A stretch of DNA of 64,000 nt, taken from CAYOSU01 sp964541255. Lineage in GTDB: Bacteria; Bacillota; Clostridia; Christensenellales; CAMQZB01. Below the pieces are notes generated by a model, which worked only from the letters and a program-made list of their open reading frames with translations, searched no databases and was not told the origin of the DNA. Location: positions 1 to 64,000 of the forward strand of contig CAZIPL010000002.1 in the NCBI GenBank assembly GCA_964541255.1, given 5' to 3'. A program made the translations under genes and the position numbers. The number at the start of each line of letters is the position of its first letter. The stretch's first letter is position 1. Shown one piece after another: positions 1 to 8,486 of the stretch.

Positions 1-44
1 CTCAGATTGCTAACGCAATCAGCTCCCCTTACGCAGAGGAGCCT
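1..44. repeat. Intergenic palindromic repeat, copy 1 (cut by window edge)
   Basis: Two adjacent small hairpins are visible: GATTGC-TAAC-GCAATC (5-20) and GCTCC...GGAGC (22-42). The same two-hairpin design with a changed first stem occurs at 59945-59986. The element may begin before base 1. It looks like a dispersed palindromic element of the kind common between genes in gut Clostridia; a MITE or REP-like origin is inferred. Confidence 0.6.
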
Positions 45-216
45 ATAATAAGGATTGTTATTATATATCTTTAGCGAAAGGAGGGTATTTTTTTGAAAGA
101 TTTTTAAGGAGAGTTTTGTCGTGGGAACGAAGATTTCGTAAAAATTGGATTTTTATGTATAACCTTGAAAATATTGTCAATAATCGTAGCACAAAACAAA
201 ATCAGGAGACGAGAAA

Positions 217-846
217 ATGCTTAAATTTTTGAAGAAAAACGGTTATTACATTATGTTGGGGGTGTGCGTTATTTGCATCGGTGTCATGATTACCATGGCG
301 GTCAGCTATTCGGCTAAATTCGAAGAGTTGAGAAAGCCTTCGAATTCACCGACGGTAACGACCTCCCCGAAGCCCTCGGAAACGGTCAAACCGACACAGA
401 CGACAAAGCCCGTAGATAACTTTCCGATAGAGTTCGCATTGCCTGTTGACGGAGCGGTTGTCGGAGAAGATTACGCAATGGATTCGTTCGTATTTTCCGA
501 AACGCTCAACCAATGGCAAGCGCATTCGGGAATCGACTTTGTAACCGACGGACAAGCGGACGTTATGGCTTGCGGAGACGGAACGGTCGTCGAAGTCATT
601 ACGGATAACATCTTGGACGGTAACACCGTCGTTATCGACCACGGGAACGACCTCAAGAGCTATTATAAGTCGCTTGCCGCCGACGTTGCGGTCAAAGAGG
701 GAGACGTCGTAACCAAAGGTCAGGTCATCGGCAAGACCTCTACGAGCGGATATTCCGAGTTCAAGACGGGCGACCACGTTCATTTTGAGATAACCTTGAA
801 AGGGGAATACGTCGATCCCAACGGATATTTCGGAAGCGAAAAGTAA
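217..846 (+). CDS. Membrane-anchored M23 family metallopeptidase (SpoIIQ-like)
   Basis: Predicted 209-residue envelope protein. Residues 10-31 form one hydrophobic segment that would anchor it. A Thr/Pro/Lys-rich linker follows (about 41-66), then a LytM/M23 domain to the end. Putative zinc ligands are present: H103 and D107 in HSGIDF, and H187 and H189 in HVHFE, so it may be an active peptidoglycan endopeptidase. One membrane segment plus a single M23 domain and this size recall the sporulation protein SpoIIQ, but no partner gene (SpoIIIA) is nearby, so the sporulation role is only inferred. An AGGAG site precedes the ATG. It is a single-gene unit closed by the terminator at 879-924. Confidence 0.8.
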   Translation: MLKFLKKNGYYIMLGVCVICIGVMITMAVSYSAKFEELRKPSNSPTVTTSPKPSETVKPTQTTKPVDNFPIEFALPVDGAVVGEDYAMDSFVFSETLNQWQAHSGIDFVTDGQADVMACGDGTVVEVITDNILDGNTVVIDHGNDLKSYYKSLAADVAVKEGDVVTKGQVIGKTSTSGYSEFKTGDHVHFEITLKGEYVDPNGYFGSEK

Positions 847-878
847 GTCATATATAAATTCATTTCTTCCCCCTTATT

Positions 879-924
879 AAAAAGCACGCATCGATTTGAA
901 GATTTCGGTGCGTGGCTTTTTTTT
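879..924. terminator. Rho-independent terminator between M23 gene and AraC gene
   Basis: Stem AAGCACGCATCG (882-893) pairs with CGGTGCGTGGCTT (906-918) and is followed by a T tract; an A-rich flank on the left could let it serve the convergent AraC gene as well. Confidence 0.75.
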
Positions 925-935
925 GTATTGAAATT

Positions 936-1892
936 CTATTTGGTTTTATACATATCGCGGAACTTTTTCGGGGTCATACCGTGCTTTTCTCTGAAACGCC
1001 TATGGAAATAGCTTTTGTTTTCATAACCTATCGCGATAATGATTTCCGAAACGTCCGAGTCCGTCGAAAGGAGCATTTTTTCTGCTTTTTCAAGTCTTCG
1101 ATTTACGAGAAGCTCTTTGAAAGGCACGCCGAAAAGCTCTTTGACTTTTCTGCTGGTATATTCTTCCGAAAGGTTGAGGCTTTCCGCAAGCTTTTTCAGC
1201 GAGCAGTCGTTGTAGTGCGAGGAAATATATTTTTCCGTTTCTGTCTTTATTCTGTTGCTTTTGCTCCGCTTTTCGTCGTGGCTCATAAGGCAATCGGTGT
1301 ATTTTGAAAGATATGAAAACAGCAATAGCAAGCATTGCGATATAATGCCGTAATCGGGAGCTTCGAAAGCAAGAGAATATATGAGATTGTCGAGAAGATT
1401 TCTTATCGGGAATTTATCGGCTATCGAAAAATGCAGATAATCCGGCTCACCGACTTCTTTAGCGTTTTCGGCGAAAAAGTCCGAAAAGAGGGAATTGCCG
1501 ACTAAATTGCTCCTTAGGTAATTCAAAAAGGCGTCGGACAAAATGAAGTTTATTCCTATGTCCGTTTTTTCGGCTTTTTTGATTGCGTGGCGCATATGTC
1601 TGTTCATTAGGAGAATATCTCCCTCGTGAAGAGTGATTTCTTCTCCGTCGATGACGTGCGTTATTTCCCCGGAATAGACATACATCATTTCGGTGTAATC
1701 GTGCCCGTGCTCGGGGAAATTCCCGAAACGCGTGTGTGTTCTTATGTATACGGGGTTGTCGCTCATTTTATTGCCGAAAACGACGAAGTCCCGCCCCGTC
1801 GTATAGATGGCTTTATCGACGTTTCCGCCCGAAAGAAGTGCCCGTTCTTCTTTCGTTATTTGCGACAGTTTTTCAAGTATTTCTTCTCTCAT
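936..1892 (-). CDS. AraC family transcriptional regulator, probably of the rhamnose operon
   Basis: About 318 residues with an N-terminal cupin-type sugar-sensing domain (HGHDYTEMMYVYSGE pattern and the HEGDILL turn) and a C-terminal AraC double helix-turn-helix (last ~90 residues, ending GMTPKKFRDMYK). It is divergent from the rhamnosidase-rhaB-rhaA operon, so it is the likely rhamnose-responsive regulator; this is inferred from position. A TTG 12 codons upstream extends the frame, but that TTG is part of a consensus -35 box (TTGACA, 17 bp, TATAAT at 1928-1900). I therefore place the start at the ATG at 1892. That ATG lies about 7 bases after the -10 box, so the mRNA is probably leaderless; no Shine-Dalgarno is seen. 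Confidence 0.85.
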   Translation of the reverse strand: MREEILEKLSQITKEERALLSGGNVDKAIYTTGRDFVVFGNKMSDNPVYIRTHTRFGNFPEHGHDYTEMMYVYSGEITHVIDGEEITLHEGDILLMNRHMRHAIKKAEKTDIGINFILSDAFLNYLRSNLVGNSLFSDFFAENAKEVGEPDYLHFSIADKFPIRNLLDNLIYSLAFEAPDYGIISQCLLLLFSYLSKYTDCLMSHDEKRSKSNRIKTETEKYISSHYNDCSLKKLAESLNLSEEYTSRKVKELFGVPFKELLVNRRLEKAEKMLLSTDSDVSEIIIAIGYENKSYFHRRFREKHGMTPKKFRDMYKTK

Positions 1893-1899
1893 ATCGGAA

Positions 1900-1928
1900 A
1901 TTATATCGCAATTATCGAAAAATGTCAA
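1900..1928 (-). promoter_or_regulatory. Consensus sigma-70 promoter of the AraC gene (leaderless)
   Basis: On the minus strand TTGACA (1928-1923), a 17-bp spacer and TATAAT (1905-1900). Seven bases lie between the -10 box and the ATG (1899-1893), so the expected transcription start falls on or beside the start codon. Confidence 0.75.
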
Positions 1929-1958
1929 TATCAGATACTAATTATGTCAAATTGCAAC

Positions 1959-1987
1959 CTTGTTTAACGTCAATTTTGTGGTAAAAT
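1959..1987 (+). promoter_or_regulatory. Probable promoter of the rhamnose operon
   Basis: TTGTTT (1959-1964), 17-bp spacer, TAAAAT (1982-1987). The -35 box is weak, as expected for an activator-dependent sugar promoter. The leader to the rhamnosidase ATG is about 24 bases and holds a GAGG site. Confidence 0.5.
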
Positions 1988-2017
1988 GATATTAAGAACA
2001 ATGAATGAGGTTTAATT

Positions 2018-4627
2018 ATGAAAATTTGTAACTTAAGAGTAAACGGCAAACGCGGTAACCTTTATGTTGATGAAAACCCTACCGTTTCGTTTTATATCGA
2101 AAGCGATAATCTCGGCGCGATGTTAAAGTCCTATTTCGTCACTCTTTTTGACGAAAGCGGAAAAACGCTTTGGGAAAGCGGCACGATAGAAAGTGCGGAA
2201 AGCTTCGGAATAAAGCTTCAAGGAACGCTTGAAAATTATTCGAAATACAGCGTCAAAGTCGAAGCGGAAGACAGTTTCGAAGAAAAGGACGAAGCTTCGA
2301 TCGAATTTTCTACCGCAAAGGTAAACTGCGGCTTTTCGGGGAAGTGGATAACCGACGGCGAATATACTTTTGAAAGCGGTTCGCCCGTTCCTTTTGTTTT
2401 CAAAAAGGAATTTTTGGCAGAAAAGAAGCTCAAAAAAGCGGAGATTTATGCTACGGCATACGGAATTTATACTCTCGTTCTTAACGACGAAAGAGTTGGA
2501 AACGAATACTTGACTCCGTATTTTACTTCGATGAACAAGGTTTTGCAATATCAGGTGTATGACGTTACGGAATCTTTGAAAGAGAACAACGTGCTTTTTG
2601 CCGAGGTTTCGGGCGGCTGGGCTTGCGGAAGATACGGTCTTTCGAATTCCAATAAAAACTTCACCGACAAGCAATATTTCCTTGCCGACATCGTTCTTAC
2701 TTACGAAGACGGTGAAAGAGAGGTTGTCGGCACGGACTCGAGCTGGGGAATTGCAAGAGGCGGAAGATATTCTTTTGCCGATATTTACGACGGCGTTGTT
2801 TTCGACGCGAACGTTGACCTTAATACGCTTTCCTATAAAAACGCAGATGAGGTCCCGTCGCCTAAAAACGCGGAACTTAAAGCTACGTTCGGCGAAAAGG
2901 TTTTGCTTCACGAGGTTTTTAAGCCTATTTCCATTAAAAAATCCGAGAAAGGATATATATACGACTTCGGTCAGAATTTGGCGGGACTTGTCAGATTCAC
3001 GGTCAATGCGAAAAACGGACAGAAGATTACCGTTCGTCACGGCGAGATTTTGTCAAATAAAGGTGAGATATGCTACGGACCTCTCCGCACGGCAAAAGCT
3101 ACGGTAGAATATACCGCAAAAGACGGTAAGCAGACATTTATTGCAGATCATACCTATATGGGTTATCGCTACGTCGAAGTTATGGGCTGCGATAAAGACG
3201 ATATCGAGGTCGAAAGTGTTGCGCTTTATTCCGATTTCGACGTCATCGGAGGCTTCGAATGCTCCGATCCGACGCTCACAAGACTTCAGAAAAACATCGA
3301 GTGGGGCGGCAAATCGAACTTTGTCGACATTCCTACCGACTGCCCGCAAAGAGACGAAAGACTCGGCTGGACCGGTGATATCGCGGTGTTCTCGAGAACG
3401 GCTGCGTTCAACTTCGATATGACGCGTTTTTTCGATAAGTGGCTCAACGACGTCAGACTCGATCAAACGGAAAACGGCGGACTTGCCGCTGTTATTCCGA
3501 AGGTTTCTTTGGGCGGACAGGGACAAAGAAAAGACGGCAACGATAACGCAAGCTGCGGTTGGGGCGAGTGTTGCATAATGGTTCCTTATGCGGAATTTAT
3601 GGCTCGCGGCGACAAGGCGTTACTTTCCCGTCAATACGATTCGATGAAGAAGTTTATTGAGTGCGTACTTAACGAAGGTATTCTTTCGAAACACGGGTAT
3701 AAAAAATATATTTGGGTAAAGCCCATGCTGTACGGCGATTGGTGCGCTCCCGAAGAAGCGATGTTGCAGTGGTTCGGCAAACGCAAATGGCTGTATACGA
3801 TATATCTTTTCAATTCGTTGAAGATGCTCGAATACTTTGCTAAAAACTTGGGGAAAACCGACGACGAAAAATATTACGGCGACTTGGCTGAAAAGGTCAG
3901 AGAAGCGTTTATCAAAAAACTTACCGACGGCAAGGGCAAGATGACAAAGGAATTCCAGTCGGGCTATACTTGCGCGTTGACGTTCGGAATTTATCCCGAT
4001 GAGGAAACGAGAAAGGCATTTGCCGAAAACTTGGCAAGACTTGTCAAAGAAAAGAACTATCATTTGGCAACGGGATTCTTGGGAACGCCGTATCTACTCT
4101 TCGCACTTTGCGATAACGGATATAAAGACGTTGCTTACAAGGTTCTTATGCAAGATACTTTCCCGAGCTGGCTTTATGAGATAAAGCAAGGCGGTACTAC
4201 CGTTTGGGAGCGTTGGGACGGAATTTTGGAAGACGGCGCTATCAACGACGCACCGTTGCAGCCGTTCAAGTATAAAAAGCCTACTAATACGGGCGGCGAT
4301 GGAACAAAGGGTATGCTTTCATTCAACCATTACGCATACGGCGCGGTCGGCGACTTCTTGTATAGAAGAGTTGCGGGTATCGAGGCAAATGCGCCTATGT
4401 ATAAAAAGTTCACGGTAAAACCCGAAATCGGCGGCGGACTTACATACGCAAACGCACATACCGAATGCCCTTACGGAAAGATTTCTTCCGGTTGGAAAAT
4501 TGAAAACGGCAATGTCGTCATTAACGTCGAAGTTCCTTGCGGAACGAGCGCTGACGTAGTTATGCCGTCGGGTAAGATTAACACCGTATCAAGCGGTAAA
4601 TATACCTTCAGCGAGGAATTGAGATGA
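2018..4627 (+). CDS. Alpha-L-rhamnosidase, GH78 family
   Basis: 869 residues. The family hydrolyses terminal alpha-L-rhamnose from glycosides and polysaccharides with inversion. The N-terminal beta-sandwich domains lead to the (alpha/alpha)6 catalytic domain, which carries the GH78 signature DCPQRDERLGWTGD (about residues 439-452) and the later TVWERWDG block (about 728-735). Acidic residues in these blocks are the expected catalytic pair. No signal peptide is present, so the enzyme should act in the cytoplasm on imported oligosaccharides. It is the first gene of a tight operon: its TGA overlaps the ATG of the rhamnulokinase gene (ATGA). A second GH78 gene starts at 62641. Confidence 0.93.
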   Translation: MKICNLRVNGKRGNLYVDENPTVSFYIESDNLGAMLKSYFVTLFDESGKTLWESGTIESAESFGIKLQGTLENYSKYSVKVEAEDSFEEKDEASIEFSTAKVNCGFSGKWITDGEYTFESGSPVPFVFKKEFLAEKKLKKAEIYATAYGIYTLVLNDERVGNEYLTPYFTSMNKVLQYQVYDVTESLKENNVLFAEVSGGWACGRYGLSNSNKNFTDKQYFLADIVLTYEDGEREVVGTDSSWGIARGGRYSFADIYDGVVFDANVDLNTLSYKNADEVPSPKNAELKATFGEKVLLHEVFKPISIKKSEKGYIYDFGQNLAGLVRFTVNAKNGQKITVRHGEILSNKGEICYGPLRTAKATVEYTAKDGKQTFIADHTYMGYRYVEVMGCDKDDIEVESVALYSDFDVIGGFECSDPTLTRLQKNIEWGGKSNFVDIPTDCPQRDERLGWTGDIAVFSRTAAFNFDMTRFFDKWLNDVRLDQTENGGLAAVIPKVSLGGQGQRKDGNDNASCGWGECCIMVPYAEFMARGDKALLSRQYDSMKKFIECVLNEGILSKHGYKKYIWVKPMLYGDWCAPEEAMLQWFGKRKWLYTIYLFNSLKMLEYFAKNLGKTDDEKYYGDLAEKVREAFIKKLTDGKGKMTKEFQSGYTCALTFGIYPDEETRKAFAENLARLVKEKNYHLATGFLGTPYLLFALCDNGYKDVAYKVLMQDTFPSWLYEIKQGGTTVWERWDGILEDGAINDAPLQPFKYKKPTNTGGDGTKGMLSFNHYAYGAVGDFLYRRVAGIEANAPMYKKFTVKPEIGGGLTYANAHTECPYGKISSGWKIENGNVVINVEVPCGTSADVVMPSGKINTVSSGKYTFSEELR

Positions 4628-5919
4628 CAAGATATCATTTGGCAATCGACATCGGCGCTTCAAGCGGACGTCATATCGTCGGCTGGCGCGAAAACGGCGA
4701 GCTTAAAACGCAAGAGGTTTATCGTTTTTCAAACAATGTCACGGAAGAAAACGGACATCTTGTTTGGGACATCGAGCACCTTTTCGACGAAGTCGTAAAC
4801 GGCATAGGAGTTGCTTTGAAAAGCTATTCGATAGCAACTGCTGCAATCGATACTTGGGGCGTTGATTATATGCTCTTAGACGAGAACGACAAAGAGATTA
4901 TGCCTATGTACGCATACCGCGACGGCAGAACGGAAGAGGCGGCGAAAGAAGTTCATTCGATAATCCCCTTCGAAAAGCTCTACGAAAAAACCGGTACTCA
5001 ATATCAGGCGTTCAATACGATCTATCAGCTTTATGCGGATAAGCTCGCGGGAAGACTTGAAAAGGCGGCGGACTTTTTGCTAACTCCCGAATATTTGAGC
5101 TTTAAGCTTACTGGAATCAAAAAGCGCGAATATACCATTGCTTCGACGACCGGACTTATCAATGCGAAAACGGGGCAATACGACCTTGAAATCGCAAAAA
5201 CGTTGGGACTAAGCGAAAGCCTTTTCAAGGAAGTATCGCAGCCTGCTACAATAGTCGGCAAGCTTTCTCCCGAAATCGAAAGAAGAGTCGGAGGAAATCT
5301 CACCGTTGTTTTGGCGCCCTCTCACGACACTGCGAGTGCGGTTGAGGCTATCGACGGCGACGTTGCGTATATTTCGAGCGGCACGTGGAGCCTTATCGGG
5401 GTCAAAGCGGAAAAAGCCGTAACTACGGAAACGGCGTATAAATACAACTTCGCAAACGAAGGCGGAGTGGGGTATATAAGACTTCTCAAAAACGTAACGG
5501 GGCTTTGGCTTATACAGAATGTTTATAGAGAGCATAATCAAAAATATTCCTACGCCGAGCTTGCGGATATGGCAAGAACGTCTCTATCAGAGGACGTAAT
5601 CGATGTTAACGACGATCGTTTCACGGCTCCCGAAAATATGACTAGGGAGATCGAAAAGGCGGTCGGAAGAGAGCTTGAAATCAAGGATGTAGCGAAGATT
5701 ATTTTCAAGTCTCTCGCAATCAAGTATGACAGCGTTATCAAGGAGCTCGAAGAGCTTACCGAAAAGCGCGTAGAAAGTATAACGATAGTCGGCGGCGGAG
5801 CTAAGAATAAATATCTTAACGAGCTGACGGAAAAATATACGGGCAAAAAAGTTGTCGCTCTTCCTATCGAAGCGACGGCTATCGGAAATCTAAAGAATCA
5901 GGAGAAAGTTGAGTTATGA
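4624..5919 (+). CDS. rhaB: Rhamnulokinase (FGGY family), C-terminally short
   Basis: Phosphorylates L-rhamnulose to L-rhamnulose 1-phosphate in the cytoplasm. The FGGY N-terminal signature HLAIDIGASSGRH opens the protein. AIDTWGVDYMLL, HDTASAV and SSGTWSLIG follow, and IVGGGAKNKYLN leads to the ATP-site block EATAIGNL. The protein stops five to ten residues after that block, at 431 residues. Family members are usually about 460-490 residues and continue with a further helix and tail. The next gene starts exactly there through an ATGA overlap, so this looks like a real end and not a sequencing break. Identity is firm; whether the shortened enzyme is fully active is open. Confidence 0.9.
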   Translation: MTRYHLAIDIGASSGRHIVGWRENGELKTQEVYRFSNNVTEENGHLVWDIEHLFDEVVNGIGVALKSYSIATAAIDTWGVDYMLLDENDKEIMPMYAYRDGRTEEAAKEVHSIIPFEKLYEKTGTQYQAFNTIYQLYADKLAGRLEKAADFLLTPEYLSFKLTGIKKREYTIASTTGLINAKTGQYDLEIAKTLGLSESLFKEVSQPATIVGKLSPEIERRVGGNLTVVLAPSHDTASAVEAIDGDVAYISSGTWSLIGVKAEKAVTTETAYKYNFANEGGVGYIRLLKNVTGLWLIQNVYREHNQKYSYAELADMARTSLSEDVIDVNDDRFTAPENMTREIEKAVGRELEIKDVAKIIFKSLAIKYDSVIKELEELTEKRVESITIVGGGAKNKYLNELTEKYTGKKVVALPIEATAIGNLKNQEKVEL

Positions 5920-7154
5920 CAAGATTTGAGAATGCAAAAAAATATTACGAGAATTTGGGCGTAGACGTAGAAAACGCTATTGAAAAAGTATTGACAACCC
6001 CCGTTGCGGTTCATTGCTGGCAGGGAGACGACGTTGTCGGCTTCGATTCGAGATCCGCTCTTTCCGGCGGTATCCAGACTACGGGCAATTATCCCGGTAA
6101 AGCAACGACCCCCGAAGAACTTATGGCGGATATCGACAAGGCGTTGTCTTTGATCCCCGGCAAAAAGAAACTTAATCTTCACGCAAGCTATGCTATTTTT
6201 GAGGACGGCGAAGAGATTGGAAGAGACAAGATTGCTCCCAAGCATTTCGAAAAATGGGTTAAGTTCGCAAAAGAGCGTGATATGGGAATAGACTTCAACC
6301 CCACGTTCTTCTCTCATCCTATGGTTAAGGACAATTTGACACTTTCTTCTCCCGACGAAGAGGTAAGAAACTATTGGATCGAGCACGGCAAACGTTGCGT
6401 TGAGATTTCGGAGTATTTTGCAAACGAGACGGGCGTTCCTTGCGTTATGAATATTTGGATCCCCGACGGATATAAAGACGTTCCCGCAGACAGACTTTCG
6501 CCGAGAGCGCGCTTCAAAGACTCTCTCGACAAGATTCTTTCCGTTCCTTACGATAAGAGCAAGGTTTTCGTAACGCTCGAATCCAAGGTTTTCGGCATAG
6601 GACTCGAAAGCTACACCGTAGGATCCGCGGAGTTCTGCCTTTCTTATTCCGATTATAAGGGAATCACTCCTCTTATGGATAACGGACACTATCACCCCAC
6701 AGAGGTCGTATCGGATAAGATTTCGTCCCTTCTTCTTTTCAACGACTATATCGCTCTTCACGTAACGCGCGGCGTTCGTTGGGACTCCGACCACGTTGTT
6801 TTGTTTGACGACGAGACGAAAGAGATCGCAAAAGAGATCGTAAGAAACGACGCACTCGACAGAGTATTTATCGCGACGGACTATTTCGACGCTTCGATAA
6901 ACAGAATTTCCGCGTGGGTAACGGGTGTCAGAAACGTCAAAAAAGCATTGCTCTTCGCACTTTTGCAGCCGAGCGATTATATGAAAAAGCTTCAGGACGA
7001 AAACAGACTCACCGAACTTATGGTTCTTTCCGAGGAGCTCAAAACGGCAGATATGGGAGCTGTTTGGCAGGAGCTTTTAAGACGTGAAAACGTCGTTGAA
7101 AACTACTTCCCCGAAGTAGAAAACTACGAAAAAGAAGTTCTTTTGAAAAGATAG
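5916..7154 (+). CDS. rhaA: L-rhamnose isomerase
   Basis: Interconverts L-rhamnose and L-rhamnulose, the first step of the pathway. It is a metal-dependent TIM-barrel enzyme. At 412 residues it matches the family (about 417-419). Conserved blocks include AVHCWQGDDV near the N-terminus, the metal-site region LMDNGHYHPTEV and HVTRGVRWDSDHVV. It overlaps rhaB by four bases and is the last gene of the operon. No rhamnulose-1-phosphate aldolase (RhaD) or lactaldehyde enzyme follows, so the pathway must be completed from elsewhere in the genome. Confidence 0.95.
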   Translation: MTRFENAKKYYENLGVDVENAIEKVLTTPVAVHCWQGDDVVGFDSRSALSGGIQTTGNYPGKATTPEELMADIDKALSLIPGKKKLNLHASYAIFEDGEEIGRDKIAPKHFEKWVKFAKERDMGIDFNPTFFSHPMVKDNLTLSSPDEEVRNYWIEHGKRCVEISEYFANETGVPCVMNIWIPDGYKDVPADRLSPRARFKDSLDKILSVPYDKSKVFVTLESKVFGIGLESYTVGSAEFCLSYSDYKGITPLMDNGHYHPTEVVSDKISSLLLFNDYIALHVTRGVRWDSDHVVLFDDETKEIAKEIVRNDALDRVFIATDYFDASINRISAWVTGVRNVKKALLFALLQPSDYMKKLQDENRLTELMVLSEELKTADMGAVWQELLRRENVVENYFPEVENYEKEVLLKR

Positions 7155-7174
7155 TTATTGGCAATAGATATAAA

Positions 7175-7212
7175 AAAAGAGAGTAAACCTTTAACGGTTT
7201 GCTCTTTTTCTT
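7175..7212 (+). terminator. Terminator of the rhamnose operon
   Basis: Stem GAGTAAACC (7181-7189) pairs with GGTTTGCTC (7196-7204, one G-T pair), flanked by an A run and a T run. Confidence 0.8.
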
Positions 7213-7381
7213 GTCTTTAATGTTAAGATGTTGATTTTCCTATGTATTTGCGTTAACGCCTGTTTTGAAAAGCGTAAGTAACACGCCGATAATCCGAGAA
7301 TATGCAAGAAAAAATTATCGATTGTTTTTCTCTTTATGAATGGAATAATCGATTGCTTTGATAAAAGGTAAATGCTTTTTA

Positions 7382-8113
7382 TCAATTTTTCGAAACGAAT
7401 TGCTTCGGAGTTTCTCCGTATGTCTTTTTGAAAAGTGCTATGAACGCGCTTTGCGAGCAAAAGGACAGGGTATAAACGATTTTCGAAACGCTATATCCCG
7501 CGGTAAGAAGAATTTTGCTCTCCTCGAGCTTTCTTCCGAGTATATATTGCTTCGGGGTTTTGCCGAGATACTTCGAAAACAGCCTCGTGAAGTGGTTTTC
7601 GGAATAACCCGAAAGCTTGGCAAGGTCTTTTACGGGGATGTTTTCGTGCAAATGCTTTTCGATATGATCGAGGGCTATTCTTATGCTTTTCGGGCAGTTT
7701 TTGCCACGCGATTCCCCTACGGCTTTTGTAAGCGAAACGACCTTTTCGCTTATGAACGTAATAATTTCTTCCGTCGAATTCATTTCGTCTATCGCTCGAA
7801 TATATTCGTCGGAGAGGTTAAACGCTTCCATTTCGTCCAATCCACCCGAAATTGCCGCTCTTGTGGCGAGCGTTATCGACGCGACCGCAAAATATTTAGA
7901 CTGTCTCAACGGGTCTTTCGAAAGCTTTCCCGCGACAACTCCTTTTTCGAGCATAGAATCCCGAGCGGCTTCGATATGGTCGATGTTGCCGTCTGCGATG
8001 AAAGAATAGAACGCGTTTTCCTCCGCAACGGTGGTGTGCGATATGGGACTTTCCCTCTGGTCGAATTTGTTTGTTTCGGGCGCTATGATAAGCCCCTTTT
8101 GATGTTTCTTCAT
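7382..8113 (-). CDS. AraC family transcriptional regulator
   Basis: 243 residues. The C-terminal third is a typical AraC DNA-binding domain: a first helix-turn-helix around IPVKDLAKLSGYSENHFTRLF, then GKTPKQYILGRKLEESK and the second helix-turn-helix ending GETPKQFV. The N-terminal 140 residues are helical and show no cupin motif, so the effector is unclear; the phrase HTTVAEENAFYSFIADG resembles regulators that sense through an all-helical domain. A strong GAGGGG site precedes the ATG. It is divergent from the phosphotransferase-MATE pair and could regulate it; this is inferred from position. Confidence 0.85.
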   Translation of the reverse strand: MKKHQKGLIIAPETNKFDQRESPISHTTVAEENAFYSFIADGNIDHIEAARDSMLEKGVVAGKLSKDPLRQSKYFAVASITLATRAAISGGLDEMEAFNLSDEYIRAIDEMNSTEEIITFISEKVVSLTKAVGESRGKNCPKSIRIALDHIEKHLHENIPVKDLAKLSGYSENHFTRLFSKYLGKTPKQYILGRKLEESKILLTAGYSVSKIVYTLSFCSQSAFIALFKKTYGETPKQFVSKN

Positions 8114-8486
8114 TTTCCCCTCTAATAAGTTTTTTCTTGATTTCGTATTTTGATGTTCGCATTAAAAGCGATATGATTATTTTCAAAGATATCCGTTGAA
8201 TGTTCCTAAATGAGGCTGCAAGACATCTTTTTTGTATGTTCTTAAAATCTTTAATTGTCTATTCGTCGAAATCTATACCGATTAAGTTTGAAAAACTTTT
8301 TAGTTCGTCTCGCAAACGGATAGCTGATAAAGACTAATGCTTCTTCATTCATTATATATATAAAACGATAGCATATTTTCTTTAAATTTGCAATGATTTT
8401 TTGATATTTGTTTGGATTTTGTGATATAAAATTTGGTGTGTATGGTATAAAATGATTATAATGATAATTATAGGGAGAAACGAAAA
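8114..8486. other. Divergent intergenic region, 373 bp
   Basis: AT-rich spacer between the AraC gene and the phosphotransferase gene. A TATAAAAT box at 8446-8453 is a plausible -10 for the plus-strand pair, but no convincing -35 box sits at the right distance. No coding signal is seen. Confidence 0.5.

Noticed and set aside
1893..1928. A TTG start adding 12 residues to the first AraC protein
   Set aside because: The TTG is the first part of a consensus -35 box; the added residues would be upstream of the mRNA start.
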